Origin: an uncultured Flavobacteriales bacterium | GTDB lineage: Bacteria; Bacteroidota; Bacteroidia; Flavobacteriales_D; Sanyastnellaceae | Reading direction: 5' to 3' | Assembly: GCA_943787435.1 (NCBI GenBank) | Contig: CALSMK010000007.1 | Location: 18,098 to 82,097 of the forward strand | DNA length: 64,000 nt | Shown here: positions 53,218 to 63,271 of the stretch, in pieces | Layout: the number at the start of each line of letters is the position of its first letter | How positions within the stretch are numbered: the first letter of the stretch is position 1 | Notes under the pieces: model-generated | Told to the model about the DNA's origin: nothing | Seen by the model: the letters and a program-made list of their open reading frames with translations, nothing else | Database searches by the model: none | Position numbers and translations under genes: made by a program

Positions 53218-53802
53218 ATGGCAACTTACGCAGTCCTCAAGCCGTTTGGCATGCTCAGCCAATTCACGCCAGAAGCGGGACACCCCGGATTGGGCGAATT
53301 GGGGGAGTTCCCCAACAACGTGTACCCCATCGGCCGATTGGACCGAGATTCTGAAGGGCTGCTCTTGCTCACGGACAACAACCACTTAAAGCGACAGGTT
53401 TTAGAGGGGGACGACCACCGAAAAATCTGGAAGACCTACCATGTTCAAGTGGAAGGTGCTCCGACCGAGGAAGACCTCCGCGCCTTCGAGCGCCCAATGC
53501 AGTTGAAGGCCAAAGGCAAATTCTACAACACCCGCCCAGCACGAGCGAAACTGCTGCCGGCTGACCACACTCCACCTTGGGAACGCACGCCACCCATTCG
53601 CTACCGTGCCAACATCCCCACCACTTGGATTGAAGTCCAGTTGGACGAAGGCAAAAACCGACAAGTGCGCAAAATGACCGCCGCCATTGGCTTTCCAGCC
53701 TTGCGCCTCATCCGATATGCCGTGGGCGGCCTCACCATTGAGGGCCTGGTCCAAAGTCAATCGCTGACGATGGAAACGATGAAGCAACTCACTTCGGGCT
53801 GA
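53218..53802 (+). CDS. rRNA pseudouridine synthase (RsuA/RluE type)
   Basis: 194 residues. It lacks an N-terminal S4 domain, as in RluE. The catalytic motif GRLDRDSEGLLLLTDN carries the nucleophile Asp (about residue 43). IWKTYHVQVEGAPTEEDL, WIEVQLDEGKNRQVRKMTAAIGFPALRLIRYAVG and LTIEGL follow, as throughout the RsuA/RluBEF family. It modifies a uridine in rRNA, by analogy U2457 of 23S rRNA if a true RluE. This is the only protein gene after 48.6 kb that is intact. It starts 2 bases after the PD40 stop and converges with the first FISUMP gene. Confidence 0.92.
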   Translation: MATYAVLKPFGMLSQFTPEAGHPGLGELGEFPNNVYPIGRLDRDSEGLLLLTDNNHLKRQVLEGDDHRKIWKTYHVQVEGAPTEEDLRAFERPMQLKAKGKFYNTRPARAKLLPADHTPPWERTPPIRYRANIPTTWIEVQLDEGKNRQVRKMTAAIGFPALRLIRYAVGGLTIEGLVQSQSLTMETMKQLTSG

Positions 53803-53806
53803 GCCT

Positions 53807-56800
53807 CTAGTCTCCGGTGCAAAGGCCGTTGATCTCGATCGTTCAAGTCGTACTCCGCAGTTTGCGATGTCGTCCACGCGTTCATGACCACCACAGACCA
53901 AACGCCATCTCCGGTCACCCCTTCGGGAATGGTGAATTGCGCATAGTACACGCCCGCACTCGACGTGTTCCAATCCGATGGCCAATCGTCCAAGTAATTG
54001 GGCGGATACCCCACCCCACCTGTATTGGTGTTGTACCCATCCACGCCAAAGACGGTGCCATCTGGACTGACAATTGCCAGGGCCATGTCTCCAGGGTAAG
54101 AGCTCCCTTGGGCAGACCAATTCGAAACAACCGTGAAATCGATGCTCCACGTTCCGGACGCTTGAAATGGCGTGACCTCGATCTCTGACGCACCCAAGAA
54201 AGTCCCAATGGACATTTCAACCACGGCCGGATTCGCAAGGCTCAACGCCCGTACAATTGCCATTCTCATCCAGATATTCCGGCAGGCAATTCCCGTCGCA
54301 ATCGTATCCCGTCGCGGGGAAGTCGCAAACCGCATTGTTGACGTAGGAGTTCCCGGATTCTGATAGTTGCACGCCGAGGCAATGTTGCAAACGGCACAGC
54401 TCAAGAAATCGCAACTCCCATCCTCTTCATTCGCCAAGCGGCTCGTAGTTGCAGGCAGCTGCTGTTGGTGCAACCCAAGTTGGAACGCAAGCACCGCACG
54501 GACAATCCCTGCCTCGGGTCCACGTATTCTGCTCGGATAACCCCAGATGTACCCGATGATCCAGCTCACGGAGAGAATACCAGCTCCCGTTTTCCGACGG
54601 AGCCCACCATCGGCCGTTAAATCCAGGTTCACTGAAATACCCCTGAGCCCTCCCGAAAACCTGCCGCCAGGCCAGCCGCTAAACCCAGACGTGTTTGTGC
54701 CATACCAGGTGTCGTTAGGGATAGTCCATGCGCATGGCCTCTCCCACGCCCTCGGCCTCTCCGCGAATGCCCGTCATGTCCAGTTCGAGGAAGGGAACCC
54801 CCAAGAAGGACTCCATGGTTTTCCACTCCTCATCGGTGGCCACGTGCCAACCCACCGGACACAGGCTGCCGCGAGTCGGTCACGGCCATTCCATTGTACA
54901 AATACCCAAATTCAGCGGCCAGTGCATTGTCGTTGAGCACGGCAACATAAGCCCCTGAATTGGTGTTGGACCACTCTACCGGATCCTGCAGGTTTTGGAC
55001 TTCATCTCCATTGCGGTAGCTGGTTACGCGCAGGTTCTCCTTGAACCAGCACTGGGTTCCGATCCCTACAACCGCGTATTCGTAGCCTCCGTAATTGACC
55101 GCAGTGCTTTCTGAGCACCCGACCAAGGTGGCACAACTGCCATCGTCGACGTTGGCCTGGGGGTCAAACTCTTCAAAACCATCGTCCATGCAACCGGGAT
55201 GACTGGGGATCAAACAACCGCCGTCGTCCACGGTCGCAGTGGGGTCGTATTCCAAAAAGTTGACGTCGGTGCACCCGAAGCTCGGCTCCACCTTCAAACA
55301 GCGAATGGCCTGTCCACGACTGGCTCCAATGGTGGACACGGTAATCTCTTCGTTGTCGTGCTCCAAACGGACAGAGCGACCTCCGTCACCACCCCCTCCA
55401 TCGGATGTCCAGAAGAGACCCGCAGTTCCCCGTTCCACATCCCCTATCGCACCAAAACCTCGCTCTCCTCCGGGCAATGCGGTGAATCCGCTCTCGTTGG
55501 TGGCCCCAGAGTTGGGCGCCGCCCAATGCAAGGTCCCCGCCTCCTTCAATGCCCCAGCATCTAAATAATTTCCTGTCTCGTAAATCAAGTTCTGCCAGTC
55601 GTTTTCGGTGGGAACCCGCCATCCGGTCGGACACACATTCCGGGGGTCAGCCGCCGCAGCATAGTTGTAGAGCAGTCCATAGGTCTCCACCTCGGCTTCA
55701 TTGTCGCCATAGACCCCGTAAGCCCCCTCCAACGTGTTGTTCCACGCCTCTCCGGCAGGAAACGCATCCAAGTCATCGCCATTGGCAAACTGGGTGCGTT
55801 GGAGGTTTTCTTGAAACCAACATTGATCGCCAATGGCCACCACATCGTAGGTCTGATCGTCAAAGGTGTAACTCGACTGGTTTAAGCAGGCTTCGAGCAG
55901 GGTATCGTAGAGACCATCGCCGTTTGTGTCTGCCGCATAATCCTGGCAATTGCCTTCTGCATCGGGCTGGTTTCCCGCACAATCGCAATCGCCCTCTGGA
56001 ATGTCTGAGCAACCGCAGTCATAAATCGGTCCCGGACCATTGCACACCCCGCAACCATCGTAGGTGCCATCGCAGTCGTCGGCATCGTCGCAGATGCCAT
56101 CACCGTCGCTGTCGTCCACGCCGATGCATGGGTCAATGTTGTCGCAAATGCCATCCTGGTCCACGTCGGGCGTTCCCAAGCAATCGCATGCATCCGGAGC
56201 AATTCCGGCACATCCACAATCATAAATGGCCCCAGGCCCATTGCAAATTCCGCATTCATCCACGACTCCAATGCAGTCGTCGTTACCATCGTCATCGCAA
56301 ATCCCATCGCCGTCGACATCTTCCAAGCATGTCCCTCCGCACACGTTGAGAGCGTCCAGCTGATTTCCATTGCAATCACAATCTCCTACTGGCAGGTTTT
56401 GGCAGCCACAATCGTAAATCTCACCTGGCCCATCGCAAACGCCGCACACATCCGTATAAAGACAAGCCGAAGGATCCAAGACCGTAGACTCTGGCTCGTA
56501 GTTGCAAGCTTCCATATCGGTGCACCCTATTCGCTGAGCACGCCATGCGGGCGTGGTCCCATCGAGCATCAATCCGTCCCCCGGATTGCCGGTGGGAACC
56601 AACATCCACGCTTCCCCATCCCAGTACAGCATTTCCCCTGGCGCAGTTCCCGGCATCAAGGGCACAGTCACCGTATCGGATGCATTGGCGTTGGCCGCAG
56701 CTTCTTCCAAAACAGCGATGTATTCGGACAACGTTTGACCATCAATGGTCATTTCCGCTGCGGCAAATTCCGTCCCAAACAAGGGCAAGAACCCGAGTAA

Positions 56801-56920
56801 ATCCGGCGTACTGATTACACTGTCGGCATTTACATCCGGGTTGTAAGGCGCCATAAAGACATCCTGCGAATGAACACTCAAAAACAACAGACAAAAGGAG
56901 CACAAAAGGAGTGTGCGCAT
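53807..56920 (-). CDS. Secreted FISUMP protein 1 with dockerin-like start and P-domain-like end, frameshifted
   Basis: About 1035 residues when joined. From ATG 56920: signal peptide (LLLCSFCLLFLSVHS), then PYNPDVNADSVISTPDLLGF, a dockerin-like/EF-hand stretch, and a spacer with GEMLYWDGEAWMLVP. Cys/Asp-rich thrombospondin-3-like repeats follow at about 135-330 ([23 protein letters not shown]). The first FISUMP domain is at about 345-545 ([44 protein letters not shown]). GCTDxxFLEYDPxA units come next, then a second FISUMP domain (CWFKENLRVTSYRNGD). Its frame breaks near 54860, continues as LCPVGWHVATDEEWK and breaks again. ACNY repeats and a P-domain-like beta sandwich (WSIDFTVVSNWSAQG, VWSVVVMNAWTT) end at TAG 53807. 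At least four indels. Function unknown, extracellular. Confidence 0.78.
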
Positions 56921-57048
56921 GGCTTAGTAGAAAATTTGGTCAGATATAATGTAACCCCTAACACCTAAATAAACCGGGGCATTACACGAAATTACATCCA
57001 CCATCTTGTAGACGATCATTTTCGCCATTCACCGCCTAATTTGAGGCC

Positions 57049-58462
57049 ATGCAGCGACGGAAATTTCTGAGGGGTGGACTCCTCGGCCTGGGCGGACTCG
57101 TGGCCTCCCGCGGACTCAAGGGGCAAACGCCCAACGACGACTTCAATGCCATTCCTCCAGGACCGCGTGGCCCAAGCCGACCTCCAAGGCTCTGTATTTG
57201 ACCTGGCCACCGACGGCATCCCTAAGGTGCGCATTGCCCTCATTGGGCTCGGCAACCGCGGTTCGAGCCTCATCGACATGCTCGAATGGCTCATCGGCGA
57301 AGGCCACGCCGAAATCACCGCCATCAGCGACATCAACCCCGAGAAAATCGACAAGGCCCAGGCCCGCATTGGCCAATTCCAAAAGACCGCACCGCAGGTC
57401 TTCACAGGAAGCGACGGCGCATGGAAAACGGCATGCAACACCGAAATCGCCGACATGGCCTTGATCTGCACCCCGTGGGAATGGCACGCCCCCATGGCCA
57501 TCCACGCCATGCGCCAGGGCCTGCACGCCGCCAGCGAGGTGCCCATCGCCACGACCTACCAAGAAACCATTGACCTGGTCCAAACCGCCGAGGAGACTCG
57601 CCGCCATTGCATCATGCTGGAGAACTGCTGCTACAACGGCGAGGAGCTGTGGATCATGCAGATGATCAAGGAGGGCGTCTTTGGCACCCTCACCCACGCC
57701 GAGTGCGCCTACCTGCACGACCTGCGCGTGATGATGCTCGACCCCACCTACTACGAAGACCGCTGGCGCCTGAAGCACCACCTGCACCGCAACGGCAACC
57801 TCTACACCACCCACGGCCTCGGCCCGGTGTCGATGTACTTCGACATCCTGCGCGGCGATACCCTGAGCCACCTGGTGAGCATGAGCTCCAAGGAGGCCGC
57901 GCTCAGCGAGGCCCTGGCCGCCACCGACGAAGGCGCCCTCCAAGACATGGCCCAGCGCGTCAAGTGCGGCGATGTGAACACCACCCTCATTGGCACCGCC
58001 AGCGGCAAGAGCATCATGCTGCAGTTCGACACCCACAGCGGCCGCCCCTATAGCCGCCTCGACAAGGTTGTCGGCTCCAAGGCCGCCCACTACGGCTACC
58101 CCTCGCGCCTCTATGTGGACCACGGCCCCTCGTGGGGCCACAGCTGGCTCGACGACGCCGAGACCGCCGAGATGCGCGACCGCTACGCCCACCCGCTCTG
58201 GACCAAGCTCCAAGCCCTCGCCGCCGACCACAAACAGGGGCACGGCGGCATGGATTTCGTGATGATGTTCCGTTTGATCCGCTGCCTCAACCAAGGCCTC
58301 CCGCTGGACATGAACGTCTACGACGGCGCCCTGTGGAGCCTCACGGGCATCCTCGGCGAGGAGTCCGTCTCCCGCGGCACCTTCCGCGTCAACATCCCCG
58401 ACCTCACCGGCGGCAAATGGCGCAACACCGCGCCCCACCCCGTCCACCGCGACATCGCCTGA
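57049..58462 (+). CDS. GH109-like Gfo/Idh/MocA family protein with TAT signal, frameshifted near N-terminus
   Basis: About 470 residues when joined. ATG 57049 gives a twin-arginine signal (RRKFLRGGLLGLGGLVAS). The frame shifts near 57150 into FLQDRVAQADLQGSVFDLA, then runs intact: Rossmann motif VRIALIGLGNRGSSLI, ICTPWEWHAPMAIHAM, EVPIATTYQETIDLV, MLENCCYNGEELWIM, GVFGTLTHAECAYLHDLR and NLYTTHGLGPVSMYFDI. The ENCCY and THGLGP motifs point to the GH109 group (NAD-dependent alpha-N-acetylgalactosaminidases), not sugar dehydrogenases. The TAT signal fits a cofactor-bound enzyme exported folded. GC content and codon use look clearly higher than in the first 40 kb. It is placed between two paralogous FISUMP genes on the other strand. 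Confidence 0.82.
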
Positions 58463-58605
58463 CCCCCTTTGCGCCCCGCCGCAATTCGCCCACTTCAAAC
58501 ATCCACTCTTGCCCGCCGGATTTCGCTTGGCGCGAAATCCGGCATGTGCTCCCCGTCGGCCTGCGGCCTCCAAAGTTTCAAAGTGTCAACCCTCCTTCGC
58601 TCCGC

Positions 58606-61078
58606 TCAATCGGCATCCCTAAGACACCTGACCGAGAAGCCGCCTCGTGGATTGCTAGTCGTTCCGGTAGGCGTCTGGATTGCCGTCGTACAAGTACCGG
58701 TTCCAAGCATGGCCGCCACTGGGCGAAGAACTCCACCAGTGCCGCTGACCCCGGCACTGTCGAAGGAGCCATCTAGTAGTCGCGGTAGCCGCCCGGAAGG
58801 GCCGAAAACCCACTCTGATTTGTGCCATCCCATCCCGGGGAGTCATCGGGAGAAGCCTTGAGCGGTGTTCCTGCATACGCGGAGCCTCCCAAGAAATCGG
58901 TCAATTCCGTCCATTCTCCATCCGTTGGAACGTGCCATCCGTTTGGACACAAACCACGTGAATCATTTACCGCATACCAATTGTAAAGCTTGCCATGGGC
59001 ATGCACATATTCGTCGTTGTTGTTGTATCACACCAAGCGCCAACCTCCCCGACGTTAGCCGATGCCCATTCGGTGCTGTTCTGAAGGTTTTGGATGGCGT
59101 CCCCATTGCGGTAATCCGCAGCCTCCAGATTTTGGACAAACCAACATTGGTCGCCGACGGTTACCACATCGTATGTCATGAGCTGATAGGTCAAGGCATC
59201 GCCCTGGGCGCACCCAATCAATGACTCACACGAACCATTGTCCACGTTTGCCGAAGGGTCAAACTCCAAGAAACGGTCGTCGGTACAGCCCAGAATAGCG
59301 GGCGTAGAACAACTCCCATCGTTCACGTTGGCCGCAGGGTCATATTCCATGAATTCCGGAATGGTACAACCCAAGACAGGAATGGAACGCAAACAACGCA
59401 CGCTGTGTCCACGGCGAACACCATGAGACGGAAATTCCAGAACAGTGCCTGTGGCCGTCAGCCGGGGTGAAACTGCAGTCGTGGCGGTGTTGTTGGCCTG
59501 CGGGACGTACGATGGCTTGGACCAAAAGACCGCACTCATTGTCAGGTCTTGGAAGTCAACAGGAGCCAACGCCCGTTCTCCGCCAGGGAGCGCGGTAAAT
59601 CCGCTGGAATTTGTGGCCCCCGCATTGGGGCTCTGCCAATGTCCAAGTCCACCTTCTTTGAGGCTTCCACCTGATGCAGCATTGCCCCCAAATGCATCCG
59701 ACAAGGCCTGCCATTCTCCGACAGTAGGCACATCCCAGAACTGCGGACACAGGTCCCTTGCAGCGGCGTAACCATTGTACAACTTGCCGTACACGCTGTC
59801 AGGGCCATACGTCACATAGGCGCCCTCTTCAGTCAAGCTGTTCCAAGCGGCTTCCTCAACCACTTCGCTCAAGGCGGTACCGTCTCGGTATTGGCTGGTG
59901 TTCAAGTTTTGCTTGAACCAACACCGATCGTCTGCCTCGACCAAGGCGTATTCCACGCCATGATACGTGATGGACGTCTGCCCCAAACAGGGGCCACAGG
60001 TGGTGTCGTAGATGTCGTCTCCATCGGTATCCACCAAGCAATCCTGGCAGTTCCCCTCGCCATCAGGCGCATTTCCAGCACAATCGCACGCGCCTTCCGG
60101 GATGTCAAAACAGCCGCATTCTAGCACGGGACCGGGACCGTTGCATACGCCACAAGCATCGAGGTCACCATCACATGGGTCTCCGCCATTGTCATCGCAA
60201 ATGCCATCGCCATCGGCATCTGTTTGGCAAATCCCGTTGCATGTGCCTATGGCGTCTGGCGTCCCCACGCAGTCGTCCACATCGTCGCAGATGCCATCGC
60301 CGTCGGCATCCAACGTTCCGTTGCAATCGCAGTAGCCAGGAGGTATGCCGCTGCAGCCGCAGTCGTAGATGGCGCCCGGGCCGTTGCAGATGCCGCATGC
60401 GTCGAGGGTGCCGACGCAAGCGTCGTTGCCGTCGTCGTCGCAGATGCCATCGCCGTCGGCATCCTCCAAGCAGGTGCCGCCGCACACGTTGAGGGCGTCG
60501 AGCTGGTTGCCGTCGCAGTCGCAAGCGCCGTCGGGGAGTTCAGCACAGCCGCAGGCATAAATCGCGCCGGGGCCGTCGCAGACACCGCAATCGTCCGTAT
60601 ACAGACACAGGGCAGCGTAGTTGACTGTGGCCTCCGCATCGAAGTTGCACGCCGCCTCGTCTGTGCAGCCTACCTCTCCGGAAACAGGACCCGCCGACGA
60701 AGTCCACGTGGGGACCGTGCCATCAAGCAGCAGGGCGTCGCCAGGTTGCCCAACGGGAACCAAGGTCCAGTCCGTGCCATCCCAATAGAGCATCTGACCG
60801 GGGGCCGTGCCAGGCACCATGGGGATGGCCACGGTGTCTGAGGTGGCGTTAGCGGCCGCTGCCTCGAGGGCGTCGATGTATTCGGTGAGCGTTTGGCCAT
60901 CGACCATGACCTCCGCCGGCGTATAGTAGGTGCCAAACAAAGGCAGCAGTCCCAGCAAGTCGGGCGCGCCTATGGCACTGTCGCCGTTGGCGTCGGGATT
61001 GTAGGGCGGAATCACGGTTTGGGCGGACGCCAGAGAAACGGCACCCAAAAGAAGCACAAGCAAGTAGATTCGGTTCAT
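58606..61078 (-). CDS. Secreted FISUMP protein 2, paralogue of the one at 53.8-56.9 kb, frameshifted
   Basis: About 820 residues when joined. From ATG 61078: signal peptide ([16 protein letters not shown]), then [20 protein letters not shown] (dockerin-like) and [15 protein letters not shown]. Cys/Asp-rich repeats follow ([25 protein letters not shown] several times). The first FISUMP domain has [15 protein letters not shown] and [35 protein letters not shown] and [21 protein letters not shown] units come next. The second FISUMP domain ([16 protein letters not shown]) breaks near 59020, continues as [23 protein letters not shown] and [12 protein letters not shown], and after another break ends [11 protein letters not shown] at 58606. 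It aligns with FISUMP protein 1 along the whole N-terminal two thirds but lacks the P-domain end. No T9SS sorting domain is visible. Function unknown. Confidence 0.8.
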
Positions 61079-61171
61079 GACCTCAAGTTCTGAAATGATC
61101 TGCCAACCCGTGGCAATGAGGGACCTGGATTTTGTTGGTGTTGGTCGCTCGGGAGGTTGATTTTTAGCAGC

Positions 61172-63224
61172 TCAGAGGGAGCGGGCCCATTCGAAGCCCT
61201 CGCGGATGGCGCGTTCGGCGTCGATGCCGTAGGCCACCTTCGCGCCGCCGATCACGGTGACGGGGATGCCGGTGGCCTCGAGGGCCGCGACCGGTTCGTT
61301 GTTGGAGAGTTGGCCCGAGCAGAACACCACGTTGTCGAGTTCGAGGAACTGCTCCTTGTCGCCCACTTCGATGCGGAGTCCCGTGGGCTCGATGGCCTTG
61401 TAGGTCACGCCGGGGATGGCTTTGACGCCACGGAATCGGAGCGTGAGGCGGTGGATCCAACCGGTGGTCTTGCCGAGGCCTTTGCCGGGCTTGCCTTCCT
61501 TGCGCTGGAGCAAATACAGGGTGCGGCCGTTGCTGGGGCGCTGGGGTTCGATCAGGCCGCCGTCGTGCTCGAGGGTGCCGTCGATGCCCCAACTCTTGCG
61601 GAAGCCGTCAACCGTCTCCTCGCCGTGGGGATGCGAGAGGAAGTCGGCCACGTCGAATCCAATGCCGCCAGCCCCGATGAGGGCCACGCGCTGGCCCACC
61701 TCCACTTCGCCCGTCAGGACCTTGTCATAAGGCACCGCAATCGGCAGGTCGTTGCCGGGGATGCTGGGCACGCGGGGCCGAATGCCAGCGCACCATGCCA
61801 CGGCTTTGAACGGGTCGCCCTTGTCTTGGGCCGCGCCCACGTCGGTGGGCTCAAAGCGGGTGCCGAGGTGAATGCGGACACCGTGGCGGTCCAGCTCATG
61901 CTGGTAGTAGCGCAGGGTCTCGGCGAACTCTTCTTTGCCCGGGATTTGGTGGGCCAGCAGGAATTGGCCGCCGAGTTTTTCTTGGGCCTCGTAGAGGTCG
62001 ACGGTGGCGCCGCGCTTGGCGAGTTCGAGGGCGGTGGACATGCCCGCTGGGCCGCCACCCACCACGGCATAGCGGCCTTCGAGGCCTTGTGGGGCGGCCT
62101 TGGTGAATTCGGTTTCGCGGCCGGCGCGCGGGTTGACCACGCAGCCCGCCACCTTGGCCCTTGAAGGTGCGGTCGAGGCACGCCTGGTTGCATGCGATGC
62201 AGGTGTTGATCTCGCCCTCTCTGCCTTCGATGGCCTTGGCCATGATGTCGCCGTCGGCCAGCCAAGGGCGCGCCATGGAGACGAGGTCGGCACAGCCGTC
62301 GGCCAGCACCTGCTCGGCCACCTCCGGCATGTTGATGCGGTTGGTGGTCACCAGCGGCACGCCACCTGGCCCATGAGCTTCTTGGTCACCCAAGCGAATC
62401 CCGCGCGCGGCACCATGGCGGCGATCGTGGGGATGCGCGCCTCGTGCCAACCGATGCCCGTGTTGATGATGTCGGCACCAGCGGCCTCAATGATTTGGGC
62501 CTGTTCCACCACCTCGCCCCAGCCATTGCCCTCCTCTACGAGGTCGAGCATGCTCAGGCGGTACATGATGGCAAAGTCGGGCCCGCAGGCCTGTCGGATG
62601 CGGGAGACGATTTCCTCCGGGAAGCGCACGCGGTTGGCGAAATCGCCGCCCCATGGTCGGTCCGGTGGTTGGTGCGCCGCACCAGGAACTGGTTGATGAG
62701 GTAGCCTTCGGAGCCCATGATCTTCGACGCCATCGTAGCCGGCTTCACGGGCCAGCACGGCGCAGCGCACGTAGGCCGGATGGTCCGCTCCACGCCCCTT
62801 CCACTGAGCGCCCACGGGCTGAACTTGCTGATGGGCGCCTTGCCCTTGGAGGGCGCGACGCAGAAAGGATGGTAGCTGTAGCGCCCGCCGTGCAGGATTT
62901 GCAGGGCGATGCGGCCGTCGGCAGCGTGCACCGCATCGGTCACCTCGCGGTGCTTGGCCGCTTGGCTGGAACGCATGAGGGCCGCGCCATGGGGAGCGAG
63001 CTTGCCTGCGCGGTTGGGGCTGATGCCGCCTGTGACGATGAGCCCAGCGCCACCCTCGGCCCGCTCGGCATAGAACTTCGCGAGCTTGGTGAAGCCGCCC
63101 GGTTCTTCCTCGAGCCCCATGTGCATGGAGCCCATGATGGAGCGGTTGGGCATGGTCATGCCCGCCACCTCCAGCGGCTGCAACAAATGGGGATACTTCG
63201 GATGTCGGGGAGCAGTTCGGTCAT
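61172..63224 (-). CDS. FadH-like NADPH-dependent 2,4-dienoyl-CoA reductase, frameshifted
   Basis: About 680 residues when joined, matching the family. From ATG 63224 (MTELLPDIR) the frame slips near 63190 into LLQPLEVAGMTMPNRSIMGSMHMGLEE, the old-yellow-enzyme barrel. RIALQILHGGRYSYHP, IIEAAGADIINTGIGWHEARIPT and LVSMARPWLADGDIMAKA follow. The 4Fe-4S Cys are in NTCIACNQACLDRTFKG and CVVNPRA. The C-terminal FAD/NAD(P) part has YAVVGGGPAGMSTALELAKRGATV, GQFLLAHQIPGKEEF, RVALIGAGGIGFDVADFL and VVFCSGQLSNNEPV. It reduces 2,4-dienoyl-CoA in oxidation of unsaturated fatty acids; other members of this family act on enones. At least four indels (about 63190, 62730, 62365, 62160). GC content is visibly high. 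Confidence 0.88.
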
Positions 63225-63271
63225 GACCCCAAGTTCGGACATCTCATAGAACTCCCCGCGGTCACCTGATT

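Noticed and set aside
56930..57000. A third copy of the TTACATTAT sequence upstream of FISUMP 1 as another dif-like site
   Set aside because: Only 9 bases match and the 11-6-11 structure is missing; it may just be part of an AT-rich promoter.
57143..58573. 476-codon minus-strand open frame opposite the GH109-like gene
   Set aside because: The GC-rich codon use of the GH109 gene suppresses stops on the other strand; the antisense product is Val/Gly/Ala-rich with no motif.
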